DNA of 64,000 nucleotides from GCA-003244245 sp036266995 (GTDB taxonomy: Bacteria; Actinomycetota; Actinomycetes; Mycobacteriales; Pseudonocardiaceae), in NCBI GenBank assembly GCA_036266995.1, contig DATAWX010000017.1, positions 124,001 to 188,000 of the forward strand, in the 5' to 3' direction. Below are positions 51,847 to 63,878 of this stretch, in pieces. Numbering within the stretch: the stretch's first letter is position 1; each line of letters starts with the position of its first letter. The notes under the pieces are model-generated. The model was not told where the DNA came from. It saw only the letters and a list, made by a program, of their open reading frames with translations, and made no database searches. A program made the translations under genes and the position numbers.

Positions 51847-52473
51847 TCATTGCTCGCTGGCCTCGTTAGCAGGGGTGGGGGCTCCGGCGAGGATCAGATA
51901 TAGGGAGCGGCGCGCCTCGGCCAGGACCCGCTGGGCCGCCTGCACCTGTTGCGCGTCGCCCATCGCAAGTTGACGGGTGGGGTAGCGCAGCTCCTCCAGG
52001 GCGCCTCGAAGGTCGCTGCCGCCGCCACAGCGTGCGGTGAACTCGGTGAACGGGTCGGGCATCGTTTCGCCGTAGGTCTGCAGGTATGCCTGTCCGGCGT
52101 CGGTGAGGGTGGCCAGCTTGCGGCCGCCCTGGGCGACGGTGTCGATGAGCCCCTCGTCCTCAAGCTGGCTCAGCGTCGGGTAGACGGCGCCGGGGCTGGG
52201 TCGCCAGGCACCGGAGGTGCGCTCGGTGATCGCTTGCATGAGTTGGTAGCCGTGCATGGGCTCCTCGGCCAGCAACAGCAGCAGGGCGGTGCGCACATCG
52301 CCGCGTTGCGCTCGCCCGCGTCCCGTACCACGTGGACGGCCGCCGCGTGTCCGATGGCCGCCCGGCCCGTCAAGCCGTGCCGGGATGTCGGGGTGATGAC
52401 AGCGCTGCCCGTGTTGACGACCGTCGGCTCCGTGATCGCCGTGACGATGTGAGTGGTGATGATCGGTGTACAT
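51847..52473 (-). CDS. PadR family transcriptional regulator
   Basis: 208 residues. His/Gly-rich N-terminus (HHHSHRHGDHGADGRQHGQR) that may bind metal, then the PadR winged helix (ALLLLLAEEPMHGYQLMQAI, PSPGAVYPTLSQLEDEGLI) and a C-terminal helix for dimerisation. ATG at 52473 with AGGAG 5 bases upstream. Target unknown. Confidence 0.88.
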   Translation of the reverse strand: MYTDHHHSHRHGDHGADGRQHGQRCHHPDIPARLDGPGGHRTRGGRPRGTGRGRAQRGDVRTALLLLLAEEPMHGYQLMQAITERTSGAWRPSPGAVYPTLSQLEDEGLIDTVAQGGRKLATLTDAGQAYLQTYGETMPDPFTEFTARCGGGSDLRGALEELRYPTRQLAMGDAQQVQAAQRVLAEARRSLYLILAGAPTPANEASEQ

Positions 52474-52561
52474 GACTTCTCCTCTGCATGAGATATCGTC
52501 CTTTTGACGACACGCTCACGATACATCGCGATAGTCCCGAACGCAAATGCTGTTCGCGCGG

Positions 52562-52764
52562 TCACGGTGCTGCGCGGTCCTGGTGGCTGAACGTCCGCCG
52601 GTAGCCGGTCGGAGTGGTGCCGACCTGCTGCAGGAAGTGGTGGCGAAGCAGGTCGGCGGTGCCGAAGCCGGTGCGGCGGGCGATCTCGCCAATAGTGAGG
52701 TCGTCCTCCTCGAGCAGTTGCTGGACGAGCAGAACGCGCTGCGGCTGGCTCCACCGGCCCGCTA
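52562..52764 (-). pseudogene. AraC-type regulator C-terminal remnant
   Basis: Read on the minus strand: RVLLVQQLLEEDDLTIGEIA, RRTGFGTADLLRHHF and VGTTPTGYRR are the two helix-turn-helix motifs of AraC/GlxA-like activators, ending in TGA at 52562. The N-terminal domain is absent: upstream DNA is the phosphoesterase gene, whose stop touches this fragment. Confidence 0.7.
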
Positions 52765-53652
52765 ACCGCCGAGCCAGATGTCGCGGATCGGGGTGCGCTG
52801 GGTGGCGTTCCCGATGTGGCCGAGGCCGAACATGTCCTCAATGGTGCGCAACACCGCGTAGTGGTCAACGGACTCAGCGTAGCGCCCGGGCCTGACCATC
52901 TGCCCGGCCATAATGAGCGGCACGCGATTGGCCGCGGAGTTGTCCTCCGCCTCGTCCCAGGTGACCACCAGCAAGCTCTGGTTGACGGCGGCCCAGCGCC
53001 GGTAGCCATCCAGCGTGGAGCGCAGCCAAGCGTCGCCCGCCGCGATGGGGCAGTCGTGCATGTCGTGGCAGAGGTTCGGGATCACGAACGATACCTGCGG
53101 CAGCGCGGCGTAGTCCGACCCGAACGCCGTGAACGGTTGACTGAGCCGGCCCGGAAGGTTGGTGAAGTCGGGCACCGGGTTGTGCTTGCGGGCGTAGTCA
53201 CCGCTGCTGCACACCGGGTCTCCCGCGGTGGGTAGGTCCTCGGCGTAGAGCGCGAAGCCGAGGTGCGCGTCGAGCAGTTGGCCGGCCAGGTTGGGAGTGG
53301 CGAAGGAGTTGGGACAACCGTCACCAGTCACACCTTGGGTGTCCCCGGAGAACAGGGCCAGGTAGTTCGGCTGGCTGGGATGGGTTATCGCCGAGGCCTG
53401 GGTGAACAGCGCCCCGTCGCTGATGAGCTGGTTGAGGTACGGGGCGTCCGGGTTGCCTACTACCTGATCGAGGTTCTGGTTCTCCATGATGACCACGACC
53501 ACATGCTGCGGCCGGGGCATCCCAGCCGGACTGGAAGACGGAGGCTGGGTGGGCACGACTACCGGACGGGCCGATCCGCCGCAGCCAGCCGTGATCAGCC
53601 CGAGCGAGGAGACCACCACGAGCAACGCGATGACCCACCAGCGCCGTCTCAC
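52762..53652 (-). CDS. Secreted phosphoesterase-family lipoprotein
   Basis: 296 residues. Lipobox ITAGC at about 20-24. Phosphoesterase (phospholipase C/acid phosphatase) core: HVVVVIMENQNLDQVVG, ITHPSQPNYLALFSGDT, FVIPNLCHDMHDC and VTWDEAEDN hold the metal ligands. Likely hydrolyses phosphate esters outside the cell. Start is a GTG. Confidence 0.85.
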   Translation of the reverse strand: MRRRWWVIALLVVVSSLGLITAGCGGSARPVVVPTQPPSSSPAGMPRPQHVVVVIMENQNLDQVVGNPDAPYLNQLISDGALFTQASAITHPSQPNYLALFSGDTQGVTGDGCPNSFATPNLAGQLLDAHLGFALYAEDLPTAGDPVCSSGDYARKHNPVPDFTNLPGRLSQPFTAFGSDYAALPQVSFVIPNLCHDMHDCPIAAGDAWLRSTLDGYRRWAAVNQSLLVVTWDEAEDNSAANRVPLIMAGQMVRPGRYAESVDHYAVLRTIEDMFGLGHIGNATQRTPIRDIWLGG

Positions 53653-53698
53653 TCGTTAACTCCCGTGCTCCATCCATCGATGATTGCAGCAAACCCCG

Positions 53699-53760
53699 GT
53701 GATCGCTGTTTGTGTGCCATCGGCTACACGCCGTGTCGTGAGCGGCACACAGATTGTGAT
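53699..53760. repeat. Palindromic repeat, family C (copy 2)
   Basis: GGTGATCGCTGTTTGTGTGC opens the element and GGCACACAGATTGTGATC closes it; ACACG and CGTGT pair inside. The 39-base GTGTGC...GCACAC core has the same layout as 47414-47480 read on the opposite strand. Confidence 0.75.
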
Positions 53761-53925
53761 CTATCCCCGCCCGGGCCCGGCGGTGGGCGGCCGGAGATGG
53801 CTCGAAATACGGCGCACCCGTAGGCCGGCCCAGTGGGGCCGTCACTACGGTAATCCCGGCCGCGTTGTCTTCTCAGACGGAACCCGTCGCTGGGGTTGCA
53901 GCAACGTTGACGAAGGGACGATGAG

Positions 53926-55191
53926 ATGCGGCGTGCGCTCGCTCTTCCCGTCGTGGCATTGGCCGGGGCGCTCGCGTTGGCCGCCTGCTCGACTACGGCA
54001 CCGCACCCGGGCGCCTCAGCTAAGCCCAAGGGTCTCACCACCGACTTCGGCGTCACCGGCACCGAGATCACCCTCGGTGCGCTGACCGAGTACTCCGGCC
54101 CGTTCAAGGACCTCGGCGTCGGGGTCGTGCACGGTCAGCAGGTGTGGGTCAACGAGACCAATACAGCTGGTGGGATCTGCGGGCGGAAGATCAAGCTGGC
54201 GATCCGCGACGACGAGGACGACGTCGCCAAGGCGAAAACTCAGTACGCTGCCCTGGAGCCCACGGTGCTGGGCTTCACGCAGATCCTCGGCTCGTCGGTC
54301 ACCACGGCACTGAGCCAGAGCCTGATCGACAACGAGACCACCGCGGTAGCGCTGTCCAAATCGTCGGAGCTGCTGGGCAACCCGTATGTGATCATCCCTG
54401 CCACCACCTATGACGTCGAGATGATCAATGGGCTGTCCTACCTGATGGAACAGGGCAAGATCCACGACGGCGACACCATCGGGTACCTCTGGCTCGATGG
54501 CGAGTACGGCGCCAACGGTCTGCGCGGCGCCAGGTATTTCGCCCAGCGCCACCATCTGACGCTGCGCGACGCCAAGGTCACCGCTACCACATCGGATTTG
54601 CACGCCTTTGTGGCCGCTTTCGCCGGCGCGCCTCGGGTGACGGCGATCGCACTGAGCACCACCCCCGACCAGACCGCCTCGGCCGTGACTGCCAACCAGC
54701 AGCTGAGACTCAACGTGCCGATGATCGGCAACAGTGCGGCGTTCACCCCTCGACTGCTGTTCGGTCCTGCCGCTGGTCCGCTGCGCAACCTTTCGGTGAT
54801 GGACAGCTCGGTTCCGTTCTCCGCCGCTGTACCCGGTGCGGAGCACGTCGCCGATGCGTACCGGCAAGCCGGCTACCTGGAGTTGCCCAGCAGTGGGGTC
54901 CCTTACGGCTACGCCATCGGCAAGATCTGGGGCCAGCTGCTCAAGCGGGCCTGCGCCAACGGGAACATGAGCCGGTCCGGGATCCAGGAGGCGCTACTCC
55001 AGAGCACCAATATCACCACCGACAAGCTGGTCGCGGATCTGAACTTCGCAAAGAGGGGCTCCCCGGCGGCCCGGGAGGCCTCGGTCGGTGTTCCCGATGC
55101 GGCCGTGCTCGGCGGGATCCGGGAGGTCAAGCCGCTGTTCCTGGCACCGGATGCACAGAGCTACGTCGCGGCCCACCAGACCGGCGAATGA
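53926..55191 (+). CDS. Branched-chain amino acid-type ABC substrate-binding lipoprotein
   Basis: 421 residues. Lipobox LAACS (Cys about 21), then a two-lobed periplasmic-binding fold of the Leu/Ile/Val family (ITLGALTEYSGPFKDLGVG, WVNETNTAGGICGRKIKLAI). Such proteins capture amino acids, amides or aromatic compounds. No permease or ATPase genes follow, so it is an orphan here. ATG at 53926. Confidence 0.88.
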   Translation: MRRALALPVVALAGALALAACSTTAPHPGASAKPKGLTTDFGVTGTEITLGALTEYSGPFKDLGVGVVHGQQVWVNETNTAGGICGRKIKLAIRDDEDDVAKAKTQYAALEPTVLGFTQILGSSVTTALSQSLIDNETTAVALSKSSELLGNPYVIIPATTYDVEMINGLSYLMEQGKIHDGDTIGYLWLDGEYGANGLRGARYFAQRHHLTLRDAKVTATTSDLHAFVAAFAGAPRVTAIALSTTPDQTASAVTANQQLRLNVPMIGNSAAFTPRLLFGPAAGPLRNLSVMDSSVPFSAAVPGAEHVADAYRQAGYLELPSSGVPYGYAIGKIWGQLLKRACANGNMSRSGIQEALLQSTNITTDKLVADLNFAKRGSPAAREASVGVPDAAVLGGIREVKPLFLAPDAQSYVAAHQTGE

Positions 55192-55223
55192 TCCGCCCGC
55201 ACGTCGCCGCGGTGGCCGGCGAA

Positions 55224-56482
<1,259 letters not shown>

Positions 56483-56486
<4 letters not shown>

Positions 56487-57670
56487 GCTGGAGTCACCCG
56501 GCCATGGCGCACCGAGTCGCGCGCGGCGGCGAAGCGGATCATCTCGTAGCTGGTCATCATCACGAGCACGCCGGCCAGTACTCCCAGCGCCTCCAGGGGT
56601 GTCAGCCTGCTGGTCAACGGCACGACCGCCAGCAGGATGACGGCCACCACGACCCGCGACATTGTCACGATTCGCACCATCCGCCACTTGAATGCGACGT
56701 GCGCGAGCAGGTACAGCGCCACACCGCCGTACAGCGCGGCCACCGTCAGCGGTTCATCGTGCCCAGCGTTGGTGACGTGCTGGAGGACCAGTTTCAGCCC
56801 CAGCGCCAGCAGCACGATCCCCGCGACCATCGGCAGGTGCAGGAAGCTGTAGGCGTCGCGGGCCAGCCGCGATCGGTGCTGTTCGGGCTCGGCGGCCAGC
56901 GCCCGCTCGCCCAGCAACGCGGTGGTGTCGAAGTACGCCCACCACAGCGTGGCGCAGACCGTCAAACCCAGCACCGAAGCGGCGACCACCGACCAGGAGA
57001 TCGGCAGCCCGGCCATCCCGACCCCGATTGCCACGATCGACTCGCCCAGCGCCACGATGATGATCAGGCCGTGTCGCTCGGCGAAGTGCCCCGGTGCGCG
57101 CAGCCGCCAGCCCGCACTGCCAGCGAGGAGGGTTCCCCCGTAGTCGGCGAGCAGGGCCAGTCCCCACAACCCGGTCTGCACCGCACCGGAGTACCGGGAG
57201 GCGATCAGCAGCACAACCGTGCCACCGATCACCGACGGGGTCCACCGGATCAGCTGGCTTCGCAACCCCTGATCGCCTCGCGCGACGATCCAGAACAGCA
57301 TGAGGTGTAGCGCCCGGAACGCGAAGTAGCACAGCGCCACCACCACCGGCCCGTTGTGCCCGCCCGGCAGGTCAGTGAAAGCTTGTGGAATGGCCAGTGC
57401 CAGCAGGAACATGGCCGCCATCACGGCGAACATCGCCGCCCGGATGGCTCCCTCATCGGCGACCACGACGTTGCACAGCCAGGCGTACGCGACCCAACTC
57501 CACCACAGCAGCCCCAGAACCAGCAGCCCCCGGATGATCCCGTGCACCGACACGTCGTGCGCCATCAACGTCGTGATCTGGGTCAACCCGAACACGAACA
57601 CCAGGTCGAAGAACAGCTCGATCGGGGTAACCCGCGCCTCAACTCCGGCCGCCACAATCCGTGTTCTCAC
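56483..57670 (-). CDS. ltrA: Low temperature requirement protein LtrA-like
   Basis: 395 residues, about 11 membrane helices. TPIELFFDLVFVFGLTQIT then HFAERHGLIIIVALGESIVA are the two LtrA signatures. Named after a Listeria cold-growth gene; the molecular function is unknown. GTG at 57670 with AGGA 8 bases upstream; a GTG nine codons earlier (57697) is possible. Confidence 0.88.
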
Positions 57671-57727
57671 AGCAGAAATCCTGACACGCCCGACCACGAT
57701 TCGGAGCCAGTGGCACCCGAGAAAGGC

Positions 57728-57765
57728 GCAGGGGCCGGTCCCCTGGAGATGGGACCGGCCCCTGC
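57728..57765 (-). terminator. Strong hairpin after groEL2
   Basis: Perfect 15-bp arms (GCAGGGGCCGGTCCC and complement) with an 8-base loop, 18 bases downstream of the groEL2 stop. No U-run, as is common in high-GC actinobacteria. Confidence 0.85.
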
Positions 57766-57782
57766 GGGGACTACGGATGGAT

Positions 57783-59411
<1,629 letters not shown>

Positions 59412-59543
59412 TGCGGTGTGGTCCTCCGGTCATGGGCGCCGCGGGTTGTCCGCGGCAAGGACACAGTGCTCGGCCAGGCTCGGTGCCCGCGACGGACGTC
59501 CAGCGCTTGCCGGACTCACCGTCCCGACCTCAGTGTTGTGGAA

Positions 59544-59604
59544 CTGGCACTCGAAGGGGCAGAGTGCTAGCTCAGGTTTAGCACTCGGCCCCGTCGAGTG
59601 CAAG
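59544..59604. promoter_or_regulatory. Two tandem CIRCE operators upstream of groEL2
   Basis: CTGGCACTC, 9 bases, GAGTGCTAG (59544-59570) and TTAGCACTC, 9 bases, GAGTGCAAG (59578-59604). The pair is spaced 34 bp centre to centre. HrcA repression is the established role of this element. Confidence 0.88.
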
Positions 59605-59685
59605 CTGCCGCGCCTGCCGGAGGTGCCCTGCTGGGGGAACACTTACCTCGACTAGATCACGTTGGTGGCACCGGGCAGGATGCCA

Positions 59686-60906
59686 GTGGTGACCACCGCG
59701 CAGAAACCCCGATCCGTCGACGAGCACGGCCGGGTGATGGCCGCCCTGCTGACCGCCACTGCTGTGATCCGGTTGCCCCTCGTGGAGTGCGCCGGCCTCG
59801 CTTTGGCCGAGCCGATCACCGCGGCGGTGTCACTTCCACCGTTCGACAACTCCGGGATGGACGGCTACGCGGTGCGCTCGGCGGACATCGCGAACGCCAC
59901 CGGCGATGCGCCGGTGCGGCTGCCGGTCACCGAGGACATCCCGGCCGGGCGCACCGACTCACCAACGCTGGCACCGCACACCGCGCACCGGATCATGACC
60001 GGGGCGCCGATCCCGTCCGGCGCGGACGCGGTGGTGCCGGTGGAACTCACCGACGGCGGCCGCCACCAGGTACAGATCTTCGCCCCCCGTGCGCCGGGCG
60101 ACAGCGTGCGCCTAGCCGCCGGGGACGTCGCGGCCGGCGAGGAGGTGCTGCCAGCGGGTGCCGTGCTGGGACCCGCACAGCTGGGGGTGGCAGCCGCGGT
60201 CGGCTACGCCGAGCTGCCGGTGCACCGCCCGGTCCGGGTGCTGGTGCTGTCCACCGGTTCGGAACTGGTCGTGCCGGGCACCCCCCTGCAGCACGGGCAG
60301 ATCTACGAGTCGAACGGCACCATGCTCGCCGCCGCTGTTCGGGAGGCCGGCGGCGACGCGCAGTTGATGCATTTCGTGCCCGATGATGTGGCCGCGCTGG
60401 AGGCCGCACTCGCCCCCCGGTTGGCCGGGATCGATTTGCTGGTGACCTCCGGCGGGGTCAGTGCAGGGGCTTATGAGGTGGTCAAGAGCGCCATGACCGG
60501 CCAGGGCGTGGATTTCGCCAAGGTGGCGATGAATCCCGGCGCTCCGCAGGGCGTCGGCCGCTACCGCGGAGTGCCAGTGGCGGCGATGCCCGGCAATCCG
60601 GTGAGCGCCTCGGTGTCCTTCGAGGTATTCGTCCGTCCTGCGCTTCGGGCTGCGATGGGGCTGCCGGCCCAACGGCCTCGCGCTATGGCTCGGTTGACCG
60701 AGGCCTTGGAGTCACCAACGGATAAGCGGCAGTTTCGGCGTGGCGCGTTCGATTCGGACGCGGGCACCGTCGTCGCGGTGGGAGGCCCAGGATCGCACCT
60801 GCTCGGTGCGCTGGCCAGGTCGAACTGCCTGATCGACATTCCCGAGACCACCGGGCATCTCGAAGCCGGCGAGCAGGTCGTGGTCTTGTGCACCGGCGCG
60901 GCCTGA
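59686..60906 (+). CDS. moeA: Molybdopterin molybdenumtransferase MoeA
   Basis: 406 residues. Inserts molybdate into adenylated molybdopterin. PPFDNSGMDGYAVRSAD, MTGAPIPSGADAVVPVE and TSGGVSAGAYEVVK are family hallmarks; MPGNPVSASVSFEVF follows. Starts in family style at the GTG at 59686 with AGG upstream; a TTG at 59662 and ATG at 59680 are alternatives. Followed by psd-pssA as in mycobacteria (moeA2). Confidence 0.93.
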   Translation: MVTTAQKPRSVDEHGRVMAALLTATAVIRLPLVECAGLALAEPITAAVSLPPFDNSGMDGYAVRSADIANATGDAPVRLPVTEDIPAGRTDSPTLAPHTAHRIMTGAPIPSGADAVVPVELTDGGRHQVQIFAPRAPGDSVRLAAGDVAAGEEVLPAGAVLGPAQLGVAAAVGYAELPVHRPVRVLVLSTGSELVVPGTPLQHGQIYESNGTMLAAAVREAGGDAQLMHFVPDDVAALEAALAPRLAGIDLLVTSGGVSAGAYEVVKSAMTGQGVDFAKVAMNPGAPQGVGRYRGVPVAAMPGNPVSASVSFEVFVRPALRAAMGLPAQRPRAMARLTEALESPTDKRQFRRGAFDSDAGTVVAVGGPGSHLLGALARSNCLIDIPETTGHLEAGEQVVVLCTGAA

Positions 60907-61239
60907 CCTGGCGATGGGGGCTCGGGTGTGAGAAAACCACGACACCCGGACAGACCTTGTGAATCGTGGGTGAGGCGCAGCACACTGAGCGTGAACAAAG
61001 GCTCAGTGAGCTATCCCGTCCCAGAATGGCGTGGGGTTCCTGCGTCGTCGGGGGGCGCAGGAGCGCGCTGGGAAGAACCGTTCGGGAAGCTGGGGAGCAG
61101 ACGAACGGTGAACGGCACCGGGACCTCCGTCGGGGGACGGGGGCTTTCCGGTGCCGTTTCCCCGGCCGTGGTCCCCCCAGGTTATGGGCGTACGGTGGGC
61201 AATCGCTCACTAACCCCAGCCTGAGGATCTCTCGAACGA
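60907..61239 (+). other. 333-base structured region upstream of psd
   Basis: No gene. Three possible hairpins: ACCACGA/TCGTGGGT (about 60935-60971), ACCGTTCG/CGAACGGT (about 61077-61109) and AACGGCACC/GGTGCCGTT (about 61111-61169). This may be the moeA terminator followed by a structured psd leader. It does not match a riboswitch class I can identify. Confidence 0.5.
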
Positions 61240-61953
61240 ATGGCGTCTGTCCGGTTTCCCGCGACATTGCGACATCTGGTGGACCTCACCCGCGAGACGC
61301 TCCCGCCGATGCACCCCGCAGGCAGGCCGTTCGTGGCCGCCGGGGCAGTTACCACGCTGCTGCTCCGCACGCTGTCCCCGACCGCGGCAACGCTGGGCGT
61401 CGTCGCCACCGCCTGCTGTGCCGCGTTCTTCCGCGAGCCGCGCCGGGTGCCCCCGCAGGACTCCACGCTCGTGGTGGCGCCGGCGGACGGCACCGTGAGC
61501 AGCGTGACGCCCGCCCCGGCGCCCGCTGAACTGGGTCTCGACAGCCACCCGAGGCCACGGGTCAGCGTGTTCCTGTCGGTGTTCGACGTGCATGTGCAGC
61601 GCATCCCGGTCGACGGCGAGGTCCGCCACGTCGCCTACCGTCCGGGCAAGTTCCTGTCCGCCGACCTGGACAAGGCCAGCGAGGCCAACGAGCGTTCCAG
61701 CATGCTGCTGCGGTCCACGAGCGGGCAGGACTTCGTCGTGGTGCAGATCGCCGGGCTGGTAGCCCGCCGGATCGTCTGCTCGGTGCGGCCCGGGGACAAG
61801 GTGGCGGCCGGCGACACCTATGGCCTGATCCGCTTCGGGTCCCGGGTGGACCTCTACCTGCCACCGGGCAGTTCGGTGCTGGTCCGCCCCGGCCAGCACA
61901 CCGTGGGCGGGGAGACCGCGCTGGCCCGGCTACCCCCGGCCGAGGAGGCTTGA
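61240..61953 (+). CDS. psd: Phosphatidylserine decarboxylase (archaetidylserine-type)
   Basis: 237 residues, the short actinobacterial form. Makes phosphatidylethanolamine from PS. Two N-terminal hydrophobic stretches, then VAPADGTVSSV and the self-cleavage site in LIRFGSRVD, where Ser becomes the pyruvoyl group. Lies 3 bases before pssA. Confidence 0.92.
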   Translation: MASVRFPATLRHLVDLTRETLPPMHPAGRPFVAAGAVTTLLLRTLSPTAATLGVVATACCAAFFREPRRVPPQDSTLVVAPADGTVSSVTPAPAPAELGLDSHPRPRVSVFLSVFDVHVQRIPVDGEVRHVAYRPGKFLSADLDKASEANERSSMLLRSTSGQDFVVVQIAGLVARRIVCSVRPGDKVAAGDTYGLIRFGSRVDLYLPPGSSVLVRPGQHTVGGETALARLPPAEEA

Positions 61954-61956
61954 GCC

Positions 61957-62898
61957 GTGCCCAACGCCGGCGCCGGGGTCCGCCTGCTGCCCAATGTCAT
62001 CACCGTGCTGGCGCTGTGCTCGGGCCTGTCGGCACTGAAGTTCGCCCTGGACGGGAACTTCACCGGCGGGCTCGCCGCGATCGGGGTGGCGGCGCTGCTG
62101 GACTCGCTGGATGGCCGGCTGGCCCGGTTGCTCGACGCCACCTCCCGGATCGGCGCCGAGCTTGACTCGCTGGCGGACTGCGTGTCCTTCGGGGTGGCGC
62201 CGGCGGTCGTGTTGTTCGTCTGGGCGCTGGATGGCACCCGGGTGGGATGGCCGGTGGCGCTGGTATTCACCGTGTGCGTCGTGTTGCGGCTCGCCCGGTT
62301 CAACACCCTGCTCGACGACACCGACGCGCTGCCGTTCGCCAAAGAGTTCTTCATCGGGATCCCCTCCCCGGCTGGCGCGCTGCTGGCGTTACTTCCGCTC
62401 ACTGTGTTCCTCCAGTTGGGCGGAGGCTGGTGGTCCTCGCCGCTGACCGTGGCGGCCTGGACGGTCGCGGTGGCCGTGGCGATGGTGAGCCGGCTACCCA
62501 CCCTGTCGATGAAGACGATCCGGGTGCCGGCCCGGGCGGTGGCGCCGCTGCTGGCGCTGATCGCCGGGCTGGCCGCAGCGGTGATCACGTTCCCGCTTGC
62601 GTCGCTGGCCGTGGCGATGCTGCTGTACCTGGTCCACGTGCCCTACGCGAGCTACCGCTACCGGTGGCTCGCGAAGCACCCCTCGGCCTGGGAGGTCGCT
62701 CCCCGCGAGCGCCGGGCGATTCGCCGCACCGCGCGCAGCATGCGCCGCCTCGGTCTGCGCCCGCCGCTGCGACGGCGGGTGGCCGGTGCCGCCGCCCGGG
62801 CCGGTGCCGCGGTGCGCCGCCGCCGCAGCGCCGAGACCAACGGCCAGTTGCCCGAGGATCGCCGCTCCCGGCGGATCGGGCTGCGCCGGCATCCGTAA
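61957..62898 (+). CDS. pssA: CDP-diacylglycerol-serine O-phosphatidyltransferase
   Basis: 313 residues, about 8 helices, with a long Arg-rich cytoplasmic tail. The CDP-alcohol phosphotransferase motif D-x2-DG-x2-AR-x8-G-x3-D-x3-D is seen in LLDSLDGRLARLLDATSR plus GAELDSLADCV. Makes phosphatidylserine, the substrate of Psd. Confidence 0.93.
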   Translation: MPNAGAGVRLLPNVITVLALCSGLSALKFALDGNFTGGLAAIGVAALLDSLDGRLARLLDATSRIGAELDSLADCVSFGVAPAVVLFVWALDGTRVGWPVALVFTVCVVLRLARFNTLLDDTDALPFAKEFFIGIPSPAGALLALLPLTVFLQLGGGWWSSPLTVAAWTVAVAVAMVSRLPTLSMKTIRVPARAVAPLLALIAGLAAAVITFPLASLAVAMLLYLVHVPYASYRYRWLAKHPSAWEVAPRERRAIRRTARSMRRLGLRPPLRRRVAGAAARAGAAVRRRRSAETNGQLPEDRRSRRIGLRRHP

Positions 62899-63097
62899 AC
62901 TGGCCCGCCCGCTCCGACCGGTTATACGCGGACGACGATCGCGTCCACCGAAAGCGCGTCGATGAACTGAGGACATCGTGTCGGAGAAGTGTTAGGGGTG
63001 GGACAGCACTTCGGCGAAGGCCGGCTATCGTCGTGAGAGGGGAGGGGAACGGGAAGCCCACGATGGCCCGGTGTCACCTCCCCGAGCAAAGCCTGAG

Positions 63098-63490
63098 ATG
63101 AAACGGACCCGAGAAGAGATTGTCGGTTCAATCCGCCGGGTTACCGTCGTCAGTGTCGTCAGTGTCGTCGGTTCCGCGTTTGGTGTCGTCTTGGGTCCTG
63201 TCGTTAGCCATGTCTTGGGTGCCGGCGTCGCAGGCGGTGTAGTCATCGGCGTCTGCGAGGGAGCTGCCTACGGCGCCGCCGCCTGCTCGCCCGGCCACAC
63301 CGGCCTCGTTAAACGCTGCTTTTTCCTCAGCCTCGCCCTGGGCATCGCGAGCGTGTTCAGCCGGATAAATAGCTGGGAGTTCGCCCTCAGTGGCATTCCC
63401 GGCGGCCTCCTCGTCGTCGGCATCACTGCGATAGCTCATTATCGTCCTCAGTGGCTGCGTTCCGGTCGGCATCGCCGCCGTAGCTCGTGA
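63098..63490 (+). CDS. Possible small membrane protein (uncertain)
   Basis: 130 residues with two or three hydrophobic stretches (VVSVVSVVGSAFGVVLG; CFFLSLALGIASV; GIPGGLLVVGITAIA). The opposite strand also has an open frame (63128-63439) coding a very acidic Asp/Glu-rich protein, with GAGG before its ATG. Codon use does not decide between them. Either may be spurious. Confidence 0.3.
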   Translation: MKRTREEIVGSIRRVTVVSVVSVVGSAFGVVLGPVVSHVLGAGVAGGVVIGVCEGAAYGAAACSPGHTGLVKRCFFLSLALGIASVFSRINSWEFALSGIPGGLLVVGITAIAHYRPQWLRSGRHRRRSS

Positions 63491-63650
63491 TCGTCGTCGG
63501 CTTCCGCTACAGCGTGCGCTGCCGCGACGACACCGGCAGCAAGGGCGAGGCGGGGCACACCATCGCCGCCCGCCCGCGCCGCCTCGGCCTGCTCTCTCGT
63601 CTCACCAGCCTCTCCTGCCCCAAGAGGAGGCGGGTGGATCCGTTGCGAGT

Positions 63651-63695
63651 GTGCCAAGGGTGGCAACTCTGACCAGAAGTTGCCACCCTTGGCAC
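63651..63695. repeat. 45-bp palindrome, family B (copy 2)
   Basis: GTGCCAAGGGTGGCAACT and its near-perfect complement AAGTTGCCACCCTTGGCAC around a short loop. Same length and design as 6840-6884. Lies in the gap before the flavoprotein gene. Confidence 0.9.
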
Positions 63696-63878
63696 ATCCG
63701 TAGACGACAACTGCCCTTCCCCGGCCTCACGGACAGCGACGCACCGGTCTCGCCACGAATCTGTTACATTCGGCGCTTTTTGAAACACGCTCATGTTCCG
63801 GATGCAACAAATCGGAAATATTCATCTCCTGTACTGGTAATGCACGGATAGCTTACACGCCGGAAAGGGATTCGAGTC

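Noticed and set aside
60907..61239. c-di-AMP (ydaO) riboswitch before psd
   Set aside because: Some purine-rich turns look similar, but the conserved core elements are not found.
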